64,000 nucleotides of DNA from Bryopsis sp. KO-2023 (GCA_030272585.1 BSYQ01000005.1:3100001-3164000), one strand, 5' to 3'. Shown: positions 31,769 through 42,491, numbered from the stretch's first letter. The notes: generated from the letters alone by a model not told the origin. Translations and numbers: made by a program.

Positions 31769-31832
31769 CCTTGCACGGCCCAAACGCCTCCTGCGTTGTT
31801 GTTGCGCGCCCCATCGCGCTACGATGACAGCA

Positions 31833-32078
31833 CCAATGGATTTCGAGTCCACCTCCTTCACCTGGAATTCATTTTTACGCGCCTTTTGTACATCGGCGGA
31901 ATTTTGAGGTCCGATCCCCAGTTAAACGTACAACACCCAGTTTCGTGTCCCACTCATGAATCCGGAAACTGCCTTGCGGCAGCGCCGTAAATAGAATAGG
32001 GTTTACGTTTAAACCCTTACGTAACCCAACCCACATTCCTCTCTCTCTCCACCTCCTTCACCACTCGGACATCTCAGC
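31833..32078 (-). pseudogene. Split tRNA-Ser(CGA) relic, unit 6
   Basis: 186-bp insert at 31863-32048. Confidence 0.85.
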
Positions 32079-32174
32079 TCGTTCAGCGTGCGGCGAGCGT
32101 CTCCCTTGCATCCGTCGACCCCGATGGGGGGCTGCCGTCCCACGGATCCCTTCCGTCCCTCCCCTCCCTCAAAC

Positions 32175-32255
32175 GTGGCGATGGCCGAGTTGGTCCAAGG
32201 CGCTGGAGTAAGGTTCCAGTCCGAAAGGGCGTGGGTTCAAATCCCACTCGCCACA
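32175..32255 (+). tRNA. tRNA-Leu (AAG), unit 6
   Basis: Same as unit 1. Confidence 0.93.
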
Positions 32256-32331
32256 CACCCCCACGTTTCTTGGTTGTTGTGCTTCTTGTCTTTCTCGGAC
32301 GGACGCGATGTCGGTGCATTCTTGCGAGTCG

Positions 32332-32405
32332 TGGACCTGGCGGGGATTGAACCCGCGACTTCCGGCTCATAAGACCAGCGCTCTAACCGACTGAGCTACA
32401 GGTCC
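32332..32405 (-). tRNA. tRNA-Ile (TAT), unit 6
   Basis: Same as unit 1. Confidence 0.88.
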
Positions 32406-32512
32406 GACGCCAAGCGAAGCATGCGACGGGAGGGGAGCGATCGGGCCCGAAACGAAGTCGAGAGCGACCGTCCTCGTCGTTCGCCCACGTGCGGGAGTAG
32501 CGAGACCCCGAA

Positions 32513-32586
32513 GCCACCTTAGCTCAGATGGTTAGAGCATTCGCTTTGTAAGCGAAAGGCCGTGAGTTCGACTCTCACAGGTGGCA
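32513..32586 (+). tRNA. tRNA-Thr (TGT), unit 6
   Basis: Same as unit 1. Confidence 0.95.
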
Positions 32587-32791
32587 CCAGCTTTGGGCCA
32601 CGCTGTTGAGGAAAAGATCTCTGAGATCCGAGGGAAAAATCTCTGAGATCCGGAAACAAAAAAAAGATCTCTGAGATCCGAGAAAAAAATCTCTGAGATC
32701 CGGAAAGAGAAGATCTCTAAGATCCGAGAAAAAGATCGACGGAATCCGATAAAAAGATCTCTGAGATCCGAGAAAGAGACGATGGAGGGAG

Positions 32792-32863
32792 GGGGATGTC
32801 CGGGAATCGAACTCGGGACCTCTCGCACCCGAAGCGAGAATCATACCACTAGACGAACATCCC
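32792..32863 (-). tRNA. tRNA-Pro (CGG), unit 7
   Basis: D arm GTCTAGTGG. Confidence 0.93.
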
Positions 32864-32941
32864 GACGCGATGCCTTTGTCGCGTTCCGACCTCGGGGCCC
32901 CTCGTTCGTGGCGAAATTTGCCCCGCGAGGAAAAGGAGGGT

Positions 32942-33015
32942 TGCCCACTGAGAGAGTCGAACTCTCGGCCTCGCCCTTACGAAGGGCGCGCTCTGGCCAT
33001 CTGAGCTAAGCGGGC
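32942..33015 (-). tRNA. tRNA-Thr (CGT), unit 7
   Basis: Same as unit 1. Confidence 0.95.
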
Positions 33016-33159
33016 TCATTCAGAATGAGTCATCACGAGTCGTTCCCCGTGGGGGTCGACGTGGAAACGCCACGGCCCGTCAAAAGGGCACCCGTTTTCC
33101 CCCCTCTTGTCCTTCTTTTCGCCGCTCGTTGCGGCCTCGCGGGGAAACATCCCTCGTGA

Positions 33160-33232
33160 GCACCCGTGGCGCAATGGATAGCGCACCAGACTTCTAATCT
33201 GGGGGTTGCGGGTTCGAGTCCCGTCGGGTGTG
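33160..33232 (+). tRNA. tRNA-Arg (TCT), unit 7
   Basis: Same as unit 1. Confidence 0.95.
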
Positions 33233-33336
33233 AGCGTGCCCCGATCGTTCCATTTTTTCGTGTGCGCGATGCTCTCCTTCGATCGTTCCATTTTTTCGTG
33301 TGCGCGATGCTCTCCTTCGACCGAAAAGAAGAGGAG

Positions 33337-33422
33337 TGCCCCGGACCAGGATCGAACTGGTGACCTCCGGATGGCTCACGAGGTTATGAGACCGACGCGC
33401 TAACCGACTGCGCCACCGAGGC
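33337..33422 (-). tRNA. tRNA-Met (CAT) with short intron, unit 7
   Basis: No MITE; same gene as unit 3. Confidence 0.93.
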
Positions 33423-33522
33423 CACAGAAAACGTTTTCGTGCCGACGATGTCGGAGTGCTCCTCGGCGCCGTCTTCCACCGTTCCGACCCCTCGTGGGGA
33501 GGGGCTCCCTAGGTCTGATCGT

Positions 33523-33605
33523 GTGGTGATGGCCGAGTTGGTCCAAGGCGCTAGATTCAGGTTCTAGTTCGGAGACGAGCGTGGGTTCGAATCCCACTCA
33601 CCACA
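33523..33605 (+). tRNA. tRNA-Leu (CAG), unit 7
   Basis: Same as unit 1. Confidence 0.95.
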
Positions 33606-33663
33606 ACGTACCTTTTCGCAACCTTTCCGAAACCCCCTCCGTTTGCGAACTCAACACTCGCCT

Positions 33664-33745
33664 CGTTGAGGGCAGGATTCGAACCTGCGCGGGATAAACC
33701 CAGTGGATTTCTAGTCCACCTCCTTGACCACTCGGACACCCCAAC
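33664..33745 (-). tRNA. tRNA-Ser (AGA), unit 7
   Basis: Same as unit 1. Confidence 0.95.
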
Positions 33746-33853
33746 TCACGTCATCATGGGGCGTCCCGTGGTCCATCCTCGTCACCGGCCTCATCACCAG
33801 CCTCGTCACCAGCCTCGTCACCGGCCTCGTCGCCTCCTCATCGTCGTGATCGG

Positions 33854-33925
33854 GTCGTTGTAGTATAGTGGTCAGTATTCCTGCCTGTCACGCAGGAGAC
33901 CCGGGTTCAATTCCCGGCAACGGCG
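33854..33925 (+). tRNA. tRNA-Asp (GTC), unit 7
   Basis: Same as unit 1. Confidence 0.95.
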
Positions 33926-33979
33926 CATCCTCCTTGCATCTTCCTTTCTTCGGCCGCTCCGAGAAAAGCATGGGTGGGA

Positions 33980-34061
33980 CGCTGAGAGCAGGATTTGAAC
34001 CTGCGCGGGATAAACCCAGTGGATTTCGAGTCCACCTCCTTAACCACTCGGACATCTCAGC
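33980..34061 (-). tRNA. tRNA-Ser (CGA), unit 7
   Basis: Same as unit 1. Confidence 0.95.
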
Positions 34062-34169
34062 TCGACGACGTATCCGGTGCTCGCTCCGTGGAGACTCTGT
34101 CGACCCTCTGCGAGATCGAGATTACCGAGATCGGGATCCACGGGATCGGCGCGCTCCGGCTTCAGGCAC

Positions 34170-34208
34170 GCCCGGGTAGCTCGGTTTGGTAGAGCGCGAG
34201 ACTTTTTT
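34170..34208 (+). pseudogene. 5' half of tRNA-Lys, unit 7
   Basis: Same as unit 1. Confidence 0.75.
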
Positions 34209-34681
34209 CGAAAGGAACGAAGGAGAAAGAATCGAAAAAAGAAAAACAGAAAAAAGCACGGAAAGGGGAAACAATGAATAGAAAGATTATTGGAAGAAAA
34301 GGAGGGAAAGAACGGCACAAAAATAAGAAAAGAACGATGAAAATAGAGAGAAACGAATCGGTCTCCCAGAGGGAAAGAAAAACACCAAAATCCGAAGAGA
34401 CACGAAAACCCATGGAAAACGAACAACTCCTTTTACGTGACAATCCGAGCCAACAAAATGGGCCATTACTGATATCTCTCGTGCATCCAAATCCGAGCAC
34501 CCAAAAATCGCAACGATGAAAAAACTCGAAACGAGTCCTAACCACGAACGAACACCCTCCCGAGGTTCTGGCGCAACCCCGTTCCCGTGCGCGAGGGCAC
34601 TTGTCCCCGCCAGCTTCCCGCCAGCTTCCAAAAACCCTCGACGCTCCGAAACTCGGCATACGGGACGTGTCTCGTGGATCT

Positions 34682-34754
34682 TCCGTCGTAGTCTAGGTGG
34701 TCAGGACATGTGGCTTTCACCCACAAGACCCGGGTTCGAGTCCCGGCGACGGAA
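34682..34754 (+). tRNA. tRNA-Glu (TTC), unit 7
   Basis: Same as unit 1. Confidence 0.95.
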
Positions 34755-34794
34755 CCTCGCACGGTAGTCGCCCCATCGCGCTACGATGACAGCA

Positions 34795-35040
34795 CCAATG
34801 GATTTCGAGTCCACCTCCTTCACCTGGAATTCATTTTTACGCGCCTTTTGTACATCGGCGGAATTTTGAGGTCCGATCCCCAGTTAAACGTACAACACCC
34901 AGTCCCGTGTCCCACTCATGAATCCGGAAACTGCCTTGCGGCAGCGCCGTAAATAGAATAGGGTTTACGTTTAAACCCTTACGTAACCCAACCCACATTC
35001 CTCTCTCTCTCCACCTCCTTCACCACTCGGACATCTCAGC
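34795..35040 (-). pseudogene. Split tRNA-Ser(CGA) relic, unit 7
   Basis: 186-bp insert at 34825-35010. Confidence 0.85.
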
Positions 35041-35136
35041 TCGTTCAGCGTGCGGCGAGCGTCTCCCTTGCATCCGTCGACCCCGATGGGGGGCTGCCGT
35101 CCCACGGATCCCTTCCGTCCCTCCCCTCCCTCAAAC

Positions 35137-35217
35137 GTGGCGATGGCCGAGTTGGTCCAAGGCGCTGGAGTAAGGTTCCAGTCCGAAAGGGCGTGGGTTC
35201 AAATCCCACTCGCCACA
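35137..35217 (+). tRNA. tRNA-Leu (AAG), unit 7
   Basis: Same as unit 1. Confidence 0.93.
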
Positions 35218-35293
35218 CACCCCCACGTTTCTTGGTTGTTGTGCTTCTTGTCTTTCTCGGACGGACGCGATGTCGGTGCATTCTTGCGAGTCG

Positions 35294-35367
35294 TGGACCT
35301 GGCGGGGATTGAACCCGCGACTTCCGGCTCATAAGACCAGCGCTCTAACCGACTGAGCTACAGGTCC
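35294..35367 (-). tRNA. tRNA-Ile (TAT), unit 7
   Basis: Same as unit 1. Confidence 0.88.
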
Positions 35368-35474
35368 GACGCCAAGCGAAGCATGCGACGGGAGGGGAGC
35401 GATCGGGCCCGAAACGAAGTCGAGAGCGACCGTCCTCGTCGTTCGCCCACGTGCGGGAGTAGCGAGACCCCGAA

Positions 35475-35548
35475 GCCACCTTAGCTCAGATGGTTAGAGC
35501 ATTCGCTTTGTAAGCGAAAGGCTGTGAGTTCGACTCTCACAGGTGGCA
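35475..35548 (+). tRNA. tRNA-Thr (TGT), unit 7
   Basis: Variable loop ends in T (GGCT) instead of C. Confidence 0.95.
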
Positions 35549-35753
35549 CCAGCTTTGGGCCACGCTGTTGAGGAAAAGATCTCTGAGATCCGAGGGAAAA
35601 ATCTCTGAGATCCGGAAACAAAAAAAAGATCTCTGAGATCCGAGAAAAAAATCTCTGAGATCCGGAAAGAGAAGATCTCTAAGATCCGAGAAAAAGATCG
35701 ACGGAATCCGATAAAAAGATCTCTGAGATCTGAGAAAGAGACGATGGAGGGAG

Positions 35754-35825
35754 GGGGATGTCCGGGAATCGAACTCGGGACCTCTCGCACCCGAAGCGAG
35801 AATCATACCACTAGACGAACATCCC
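35754..35825 (-). tRNA. tRNA-Pro (CGG), unit 8
   Basis: D arm GTCTAGTGG. Confidence 0.93.
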
Positions 35826-35903
35826 GACGCGATGCCTTTGTCGCGTTCCGACCTCGGGGCCCCTCGTTCGTGGCGAAATTTGCCCCGCGAGGAAAAGGAG
35901 GGT

Positions 35904-35977
35904 TGCCCACTGAGAGAGTCGAACTCTCGGCCTCGCCCTTACGAAGGGCGCGCTCTGGCCATCTGAGCTAAGCGGGC
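35904..35977 (-). tRNA. tRNA-Thr (CGT), unit 8
   Basis: Same as unit 1. Confidence 0.95.
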
Positions 35978-36121
35978 TCATTCAGAATGAGTCATCACGA
36001 GTCGTTCCCCGTGGGGGTCGACGTGGAAACGCCACGGCCCGTCAAAAGGGCACCCGTTTTCCCCCCTCTTGTCCTTCTTTTCGCCGCTCGTTGCGGCCTC
36101 GCGGGGAAACATCCCTCGTGA

Positions 36122-36194
36122 GCACCCGTGGCGCAATGGATAGCGCACCAGACTTCTAATCTGGGGGTTGCGGGTTCGAGTCCCGTCGGGTGTG
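36122..36194 (+). tRNA. tRNA-Arg (TCT), unit 8
   Basis: Same as unit 1. Confidence 0.95.
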
Positions 36195-36298
36195 AGCGTG
36201 CCCCGATCGTTCCATTTTTTCGTGTGCGCGATGCTCTCCTTCGATCGTTCCATTTTTTCGTGTGCGCGATGCTCTCCTTCGACCGAAAAGAAGAGGAG

Positions 36299-36384
36299 TG
36301 CCCCGGACCAGGATCGAACTGGTGACCTCCGGATGGCTCACGAGGTTATGAGACCGACGCGCTAACCGACTGCGCCACCGAGGC
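36299..36384 (-). tRNA. tRNA-Met (CAT) with short intron, unit 8
   Basis: No MITE; same gene as unit 3. Confidence 0.93.
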
Positions 36385-36484
36385 CACGGAAAACGTTTTC
36401 GTGCCGACGATGTCGGAGTGCTCCTCGGCGCCGTCTTCCACCGTTCCGACCCCTCGTGGGGAGGGGCTCCCTAGGTCTGATCGT

Positions 36485-36567
36485 GTGGTGATGGCCGAGT
36501 TGGTCCAAGGCGCTAGATTCAGGTTCTAGTTCGGAGACGAGCGTGGGTTCGAATCCCACTCACCACA
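36485..36567 (+). tRNA. tRNA-Leu (CAG), unit 8
   Basis: Same as unit 1. Confidence 0.95.
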
Positions 36568-36625
36568 ACGTACCTTTTCGCAACCTTTCCGAAACCCCCT
36601 CCGTTTGCGAACTCAACACTCGCCT

Positions 36626-36707
36626 CGTTGAGGGCAGGATTCGAACCTGCGCGGGATAAACCCAGTGGATTTCTAGTCCACCTCCTTGACCACTCGGACA
36701 CCCCAAC
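36626..36707 (-). tRNA. tRNA-Ser (AGA), unit 8
   Basis: Same as unit 1. Confidence 0.95.
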
Positions 36708-36815
36708 TCACGTCATCATGGGGCGTCCCGTGGTCCATCCTCGTCACCGGCCTCATCACCAGCCTCGTCACCAGCCTCGTCACCGGCCTCGTCGCCTCCT
36801 CATCGTCGTGATCGG

Positions 36816-36887
36816 GTCGTTGTAGTATAGTGGTCAGTATTCCTGCCTGTCACGCAGGAGACCCGGGTTCAATTCCCGGCAACGGCG
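36816..36887 (+). tRNA. tRNA-Asp (GTC), unit 8
   Basis: Same as unit 1. Confidence 0.95.
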
Positions 36888-36941
36888 CATCCTCCTTGCA
36901 TCTTCCTTTCTTCGGCCGCTCCGAGAAAAGCATGGGTGGGA

Positions 36942-37023
36942 CGCTGAGAGCAGGATTTGAACCTGCGCGGGATAAACCCAGTGGATTTCGAGTCCACCTC
37001 CTTAACCACTCGGACATCTCAGC
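36942..37023 (-). tRNA. tRNA-Ser (CGA), unit 8
   Basis: Same as unit 1. Confidence 0.95.
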
Positions 37024-37131
37024 TCGACGACGTATCCGGTGCTCGCTCCGTGGAGACTCTGTCGACCCTCTGCGAGATCGAGATTACCGAGATCGGGATC
37101 CACGGGATCGGCGCGCTCCGGCTTCAGGCAC

Positions 37132-37170
37132 GCCCGGGTAGCTCGGTTTGGTAGAGCGCGAGACTTTTTT
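37132..37170 (+). pseudogene. 5' half of tRNA-Lys, unit 8
   Basis: Same as unit 1. Confidence 0.75.
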
Positions 37171-37643
37171 CGAAAGGAACGAAGGAGAAAGAATCGAAAA
37201 AAGAAAAACAGAAAAAAGCACGGAAAGGGGAAACAATGAATAGAAAGATTATTGGAAGAAAAGGAGGGAAAGAACGGCACAAAAATAAGAAAAGAACGAT
37301 GAAAATAGAGAGAAACGAATCGGTCTCCCAGAGGGAAAGAAAAACACCAAAATCCGAAGAGACACGAAAACCCATGGAAAACGAACAACTCCTTTTACGT
37401 GACAATCCGAGCCAACAAAATGGGCCATTACTGATATCTCTCGTGCATCCAAATCCGAGCACCCAAAAATCGCAACGATGAAAAAACTCGAAACGAGTCC
37501 TAACCACGAACGAACACCCTCCCGAGGTTCTGGCGCAACCCCGTTCCCGTGCGCGAGGGCACTTGTCCCCGCCAGCTTCCCGCCAGCTTCCAAAAACCCT
37601 CGACGCTCCGAAACTCGGCATACGGGACGTGTCTCGTGGATCT

Positions 37644-37716
37644 TCCGTCGTAGTCTAGGTGGTCAGGACATGTGGCTTTCACCCACAAGACCCGGGTTCG
37701 AGTCCCGGCGACGGAA
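37644..37716 (+). tRNA. tRNA-Glu (TTC), unit 8
   Basis: Same as unit 1. Confidence 0.95.
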
Positions 37717-37756
37717 CCTCGCACGGTAGTCGCCCCATCGCGCTACGATGACAGCA

Positions 37757-38002
37757 CCAATGGATTTCGAGTCCACCTCCTTCACCTGGAATTCATTTTT
37801 ACGCGCCTTTTGTACATCGGCGGAATTTTGAGGTCCGATCCCCAGTTAAACGTACAACACCCAGTCCCGTGTCCCACTCATGAATCCGGAAACTGCCTTG
37901 CGGCAGCGCCGTAAATAGAATAGGGTTTACGTTTAAACCCTTACGTAACCCAACCCACATTCCTCTCTCTCTCCACCTCCTTCACCACTCGGACATCTCA
38001 GC
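37757..38002 (-). pseudogene. Split tRNA-Ser(CGA) relic, unit 8
   Basis: 186-bp insert at 37787-37972. Confidence 0.85.
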
Positions 38003-38098
38003 TCGTTCAGCGTGCGGCGAGCGTCTCCCTTGCATCCGTCGACCCCGATGGGGGGCTGCCGTCCCACGGATCCCTTCCGTCCCTCCCCTCCCTCAAAC

Positions 38099-38179
38099 GT
38101 GGCGATGGCCGAGTTGGTCCAAGGCGCTGGAGTAAGGTTCCAGTCCGAAAGGGCGTGGGTTCAAATCCCACTCGCCACA
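38099..38179 (+). tRNA. tRNA-Leu (AAG), unit 8
   Basis: Same as unit 1. Confidence 0.93.
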
Positions 38180-38255
38180 CACCCCCACGTTTCTTGGTTG
38201 TTGTGCTTCTTGTCTTTCTCGGACGGACGCGATGTCGGTGCATTCTTGCGAGTCG

Positions 38256-38329
38256 TGGACCTGGCGGGGATTGAACCCGCGACTTCCGGCTCATAAGACC
38301 AGCGCTCTAACCGACTGAGCTACAGGTCC
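38256..38329 (-). tRNA. tRNA-Ile (TAT), unit 8
   Basis: Same as unit 1. Confidence 0.88.
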
Positions 38330-38436
38330 GACGCCAAGCGAAGCATGCGACGGGAGGGGAGCGATCGGGCCCGAAACGAAGTCGAGAGCGACCGTCCTCG
38401 TCGTTCGCCCACGTGCGGGAGTAGCGAGACCCCGAA

Positions 38437-38510
38437 GCCACCTTAGCTCAGATGGTTAGAGCATTCGCTTTGTAAGCGAAAGGCTGTGAGTTCGACTCTC
38501 ACAGGTGGCA
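38437..38510 (+). tRNA. tRNA-Thr (TGT), unit 8
   Basis: Same as unit 7. Confidence 0.95.
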
Positions 38511-38715
38511 CCAGCTTTGGGCCACGCTGTTGAGGAAAAGATCTCTGAGATCCGAGGGAAAAATCTCTGAGATCCGGAAACAAAAAAAAGATCTCTGAGA
38601 TCCGAGAAAAAAATCTCTGAGATCCGGAAAGAGAAGATCTCTAAGATCCGAGAAAAAGATCGACGGAATCCGATAAAAAGATCTCTGAGATCTGAGAAAG
38701 AGACGATGGAGGGAG

Positions 38716-38787
38716 GGGGATGTCCGGGAATCGAACTCGGGACCTCTCGCACCCGAAGCGAGAATCATACCACTAGACGAACATCCC
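38716..38787 (-). tRNA. tRNA-Pro (CGG), unit 9
   Basis: D arm GTCTAGTGG. Confidence 0.93.
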
Positions 38788-38865
38788 GACGCGATGCCTT
38801 TGTCGCGTTCCGACCTCGGGGCCCCTCGTTCGTGGCGAAATTTGCCCCGCGAGGAAAAGGAGGGT

Positions 38866-38939
38866 TGCCCACTGAGAGAGTCGAACTCTCGGCCTCGCCC
38901 TTACGAAGGGCGCGCTCTGGCCATCTGAGCTAAGCGGGC
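38866..38939 (-). tRNA. tRNA-Thr (CGT), unit 9
   Basis: Same as unit 1. Confidence 0.95.
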
Positions 38940-39083
38940 TCATTCAGAATGAGTCATCACGAGTCGTTCCCCGTGGGGGTCGACGTGGAAACGCCACGGC
39001 CCGTCAAAAGGGCACCCGTTTTCCCCCCTCTTGTCCTTCTTTTCGCCGCTCGTTGCGGCCTCGCGGGGAAACATCCCTCGTGA

Positions 39084-39156
39084 GCACCCGTGGCGCAATG
39101 GATAGCGCACCAGACTTCTAATCTGGGGGTTGCGGGTTCGAGTCCCGTCGGGTGTG
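39084..39156 (+). tRNA. tRNA-Arg (TCT), unit 9
   Basis: Same as unit 1. Confidence 0.95.
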
Positions 39157-39260
39157 AGCGTGCCCCGATCGTTCCATTTTTTCGTGTGCGCGATGCTCTC
39201 CTTCGATCGTTCCATTTTTTCGTGTGCGCGATGCTCTCCTTCGACCGAAAAGAAGAGGAG

Positions 39261-39346
39261 TGCCCCGGACCAGGATCGAACTGGTGACCTCCGGATGGCT
39301 CACGAGGTTATGAGACCGACGCGCTAACCGACTGCGCCACCGAGGC
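39261..39346 (-). tRNA. tRNA-Met (CAT) with short intron, unit 9
   Basis: No MITE; same gene as unit 3. Confidence 0.93.
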
Positions 39347-39446
39347 CACGGAAAACGTTTTCGTGCCGACGATGTCGGAGTGCTCCTCGGCGCCGTCTTC
39401 CACCGTTCCGACCCCTCGTGGGGAGGGGCTCCCTAGGTCTGATCGT

Positions 39447-39529
39447 GTGGTGATGGCCGAGTTGGTCCAAGGCGCTAGATTCAGGTTCTAGTTCGGAGAC
39501 GAGCGTGGGTTCGAATCCCACTCACCACA
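39447..39529 (+). tRNA. tRNA-Leu (CAG), unit 9
   Basis: Same as unit 1. Confidence 0.95.
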
Positions 39530-39587
39530 ACGTACCTTTTCGCAACCTTTCCGAAACCCCCTCCGTTTGCGAACTCAACACTCGCCT

Positions 39588-39669
39588 CGTTGAGGGCAGG
39601 ATTCGAACCTGCGCGGGATAAACCCAGTGGATTTCTAGTCCACCTCCTTGACCACTCGGACACCCCAAC
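39588..39669 (-). tRNA. tRNA-Ser (AGA), unit 9
   Basis: Same as unit 1. Confidence 0.95.
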
Positions 39670-39777
39670 TCACGTCATCATGGGGCGTCCCGTGGTCCAT
39701 CCTCGTCACCGGCCTCATCACCAGCCTCGTCACCAGCCTCGTCACCGGCCTCGTCGCCTCCTCATCGTCGTGATCGG

Positions 39778-39849
39778 GTCGTTGTAGTATAGTGGTCAGT
39801 ATTCCTGCCTGTCACGCAGGAGACCCGGGTTCAATTCCCGGCAACGGCG
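39778..39849 (+). tRNA. tRNA-Asp (GTC), unit 9
   Basis: Same as unit 1. Confidence 0.95.
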
Positions 39850-39903
39850 CATCCTCCTTGCATCTTCCTTTCTTCGGCCGCTCCGAGAAAAGCATGGGTG
39901 GGA

Positions 39904-39985
39904 CGCTGAGAGCAGGATTTGAACCTGCGCGGGATAAACCCAGTGGATTTCGAGTCCACCTCCTTAACCACTCGGACATCTCAGC
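39904..39985 (-). tRNA. tRNA-Ser (CGA), unit 9
   Basis: Same as unit 1. Confidence 0.95.
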
Positions 39986-40093
39986 TCGACGACGTATCCG
40001 GTGCTCGCTCCGTGGAGACTCTGTCGACCCTCTGCGAGATCGAGATTACCGAGATCGGGATCCACGGGATCGGCGCGCTCCGGCTTCAGGCAC

Positions 40094-40132
40094 GCCCGGG
40101 TAGCTCGGTTTGGTAGAGCGCGAGACTTTTTT
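40094..40132 (+). pseudogene. 5' half of tRNA-Lys, unit 9
   Basis: Same as unit 1. Confidence 0.75.
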
Positions 40133-40605
40133 CGAAAGGAACGAAGGAGAAAGAATCGAAAAAAGAAAAACAGAAAAAAGCACGGAAAGGGGAAACAATG
40201 AATAGAAAGATTATTGGAAGAAAAGGAGGGAAAGAACGGCACAAAAATAAGAAAAGAACGATGAAAATAGAGAGAAACGAATCGGTCTCCCAGAGGGAAA
40301 GAAAAACACCAAAATCCGAAGAGACACGAAAACCCATGGAAAACGAACAACTCCTTTTACGTGACAATCCGAGCCAACAAAATGGGCCATTACTGATATC
40401 TCTCGTGCATCCAAATCCGAGCACCCAAAAATCGCAACGATGAAAAAACTCGAAACGAGTCCTAACCACGAACGAACACCCTCCCGAGGTTCTGGCGCAA
40501 CCCCGTTCCCGTGCGCGAGGGCACTTGTCCCCGCCAGCTTCCCGCCAGCTTCCAAAAACCCTCGACGCTCCGAAACTCGGCATACGGGACGTGTCTCGTG
40601 GATCT

Positions 40606-40678
40606 TCCGTCGTAGTCTAGGTGGTCAGGACATGTGGCTTTCACCCACAAGACCCGGGTTCGAGTCCCGGCGACGGAA
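40606..40678 (+). tRNA. tRNA-Glu (TTC), unit 9
   Basis: Same as unit 1. Confidence 0.95.
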
Positions 40679-40718
40679 CCTCGCACGGTAGTCGCCCCAT
40701 CGCGCTACGATGACAGCA

Positions 40719-40964
40719 CCAATGGATTTCGAGTCCACCTCCTTCACCTGGAATTCATTTTTACGCGCCTTTTGTACATCGGCGGAATTTTGAGGTCCGA
40801 TCCCCAGTTAAACGTACAACACCCAGTCCCGTGTCCCACTCATGAATCCGGAAACTGCCTTGCGGCAGCGCCGTAAATAGAATAGGGTTTACGTTTAAAC
40901 CCTTACGTAACCCAACCCACATTCCTCTCTCTCTCCACCTCCTTCACCACTCGGACATCTCAGC
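40719..40964 (-). pseudogene. Split tRNA-Ser(CGA) relic, unit 9
   Basis: 186-bp insert at 40749-40934. Confidence 0.85.
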
Positions 40965-41060
40965 TCGTTCAGCGTGCGGCGAGCGTCTCCCTTGCATCCG
41001 TCGACCCCGATGGGGGGCTGCCGTCCCACGGATCCCTTCCGTCCCTCCCCTCCCTCAAAC

Positions 41061-41141
41061 GTGGCGATGGCCGAGTTGGTCCAAGGCGCTGGAGTAAGGT
41101 TCCAGTCCGAAAGGGCGTGGGTTCAAATCCCACTCGCCACA
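41061..41141 (+). tRNA. tRNA-Leu (AAG), unit 9
   Basis: Same as unit 1. Confidence 0.93.
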
Positions 41142-41217
41142 CACCCCCACGTTTCTTGGTTGTTGTGCTTCTTGTCTTTCTCGGACGGACGCGATGTCGG
41201 TGCATTCTTGCGAGTCG

Positions 41218-41291
41218 TGGACCTGGCGGGGATTGAACCCGCGACTTCCGGCTCATAAGACCAGCGCTCTAACCGACTGAGCTACAGGTCC
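41218..41291 (-). tRNA. tRNA-Ile (TAT), unit 9
   Basis: Same as unit 1. Confidence 0.88.
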
Positions 41292-41398
41292 GACGCCAAG
41301 CGAAGCATGCGACGGGAGGGGAGCGATCGGGCCCGAAACGAAGTCGAGAGCGACCGTCCTCGTCGTTCGCCCACGTGCGGGAGTAGCGAGACCCCGAA

Positions 41399-41472
41399 GC
41401 CACCTTAGCTCAGATGGTTAGAGCATTCGCTTTGTAAGCGAAAGGCTGTGAGTTCGACTCTCACAGGTGGCA
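41399..41472 (+). tRNA. tRNA-Thr (TGT), unit 9
   Basis: Same as unit 7. Confidence 0.95.
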
Positions 41473-41677
41473 CCAGCTTTGGGCCACGCTGTTGAGGAAA
41501 AGATCTCTGAGATCCGAGGGAAAAATCTCTGAGATCCGGAAACAAAAAAAAGATCTCTGAGATCCGAGAAAAAAATCTCTGAGATCCGGAAAGAGAAGAT
41601 CTCTAAGATCCGAGAAAAAGATCGACGGAATCCGATAAAAAGATCTCTGAGATCTGAGAAAGAGACGATGGAGGGAG

Positions 41678-41749
41678 GGGGATGTCCGGGAATCGAACTC
41701 GGGACCTCTCGCACCCGAAGCGAGAATCATACCACTAGACGAACATCCC
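41678..41749 (-). tRNA. tRNA-Pro (CGG), unit 10
   Basis: D arm GTCTAGTGG. Confidence 0.93.
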
Positions 41750-41827
41750 GACGCGATGCCTTTGTCGCGTTCCGACCTCGGGGCCCCTCGTTCGTGGCGA
41801 AATTTGCCCCGCGAGGAAAAGGAGGGT

Positions 41828-41901
41828 TGCCCACTGAGAGAGTCGAACTCTCGGCCTCGCCCTTACGAAGGGCGCGCTCTGGCCATCTGAGCTAAGCGGG
41901 C
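41828..41901 (-). tRNA. tRNA-Thr (CGT), unit 10
   Basis: Same as unit 1. Confidence 0.95.
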
Positions 41902-42045
41902 TCATTCAGAATGAGTCATCACGAGTCGTTCCCCGTGGGGGTCGACGTGGAAACGCCACGGCCCGTCAAAAGGGCACCCGTTTTCCCCCCTCTTGTCCTT
42001 CTTTTCGCCGCTCGTTGCGGCCTCGCGGGGAAACATCCCTCGTGA

Positions 42046-42118
42046 GCACCCGTGGCGCAATGGATAGCGCACCAGACTTCTAATCTGGGGGTTGCGGGTT
42101 CGAGTCCCGTCGGGTGTG
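42046..42118 (+). tRNA. tRNA-Arg (TCT), unit 10
   Basis: Same as unit 1. Confidence 0.95.
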
Positions 42119-42222
42119 AGCGTGCCCCGATCGTTCCATTTTTTCGTGTGCGCGATGCTCTCCTTCGATCGTTCCATTTTTTCGTGTGCGCGATGCTCTC
42201 CTTCGACCGAAAAGAAGAGGAG

Positions 42223-42308
42223 TGCCCCGGACCAGGATCGAACTGGTGACCTCCGGATGGCTCACGAGGTTATGAGACCGACGCGCTAACCGACTGCGCC
42301 ACCGAGGC
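42223..42308 (-). tRNA. tRNA-Met (CAT) with short intron, unit 10
   Basis: No MITE; same gene as unit 3. Confidence 0.93.
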
Positions 42309-42408
42309 CACGGAAAACGTTTTCGTGCCGACGATGTCGGAGTGCTCCTCGGCGCCGTCTTCCACCGTTCCGACCCCTCGTGGGGAGGGGCTCCCTAGGT
42401 CTGATCGT

Positions 42409-42491
42409 GTGGTGATGGCCGAGTTGGTCCAAGGCGCTAGATTCAGGTTCTAGTTCGGAGACGAGCGTGGGTTCGAATCCCACTCACCACA
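42409..42491 (+). tRNA. tRNA-Leu (CAG), unit 10
   Basis: Same as unit 1. Confidence 0.95.

Larger units (their letters stand above)
29323..32781. repeat. tRNA array unit 6 (3459 bp; MITE present, long linker)
   Basis: First unit with the tRNA-Pro D-arm variant CTAGTGG that continues through unit 11. Confidence 0.95.
32782..35743. repeat. tRNA array unit 7 (2962 bp; no MITE, short linker)
   Basis: First of four MITE-free, short-linker units that share variants TCCTAACC, CATACGGG and a T at position 48 of tRNA-Thr(TGT). Confidence 0.95.
35744..38705. repeat. tRNA array unit 8 (2962 bp; no MITE, short linker)
   Basis: Same class as unit 7. Confidence 0.95.
38706..41667. repeat. tRNA array unit 9 (2962 bp; no MITE, short linker)
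   Basis: Same class as unit 7. Confidence 0.95.
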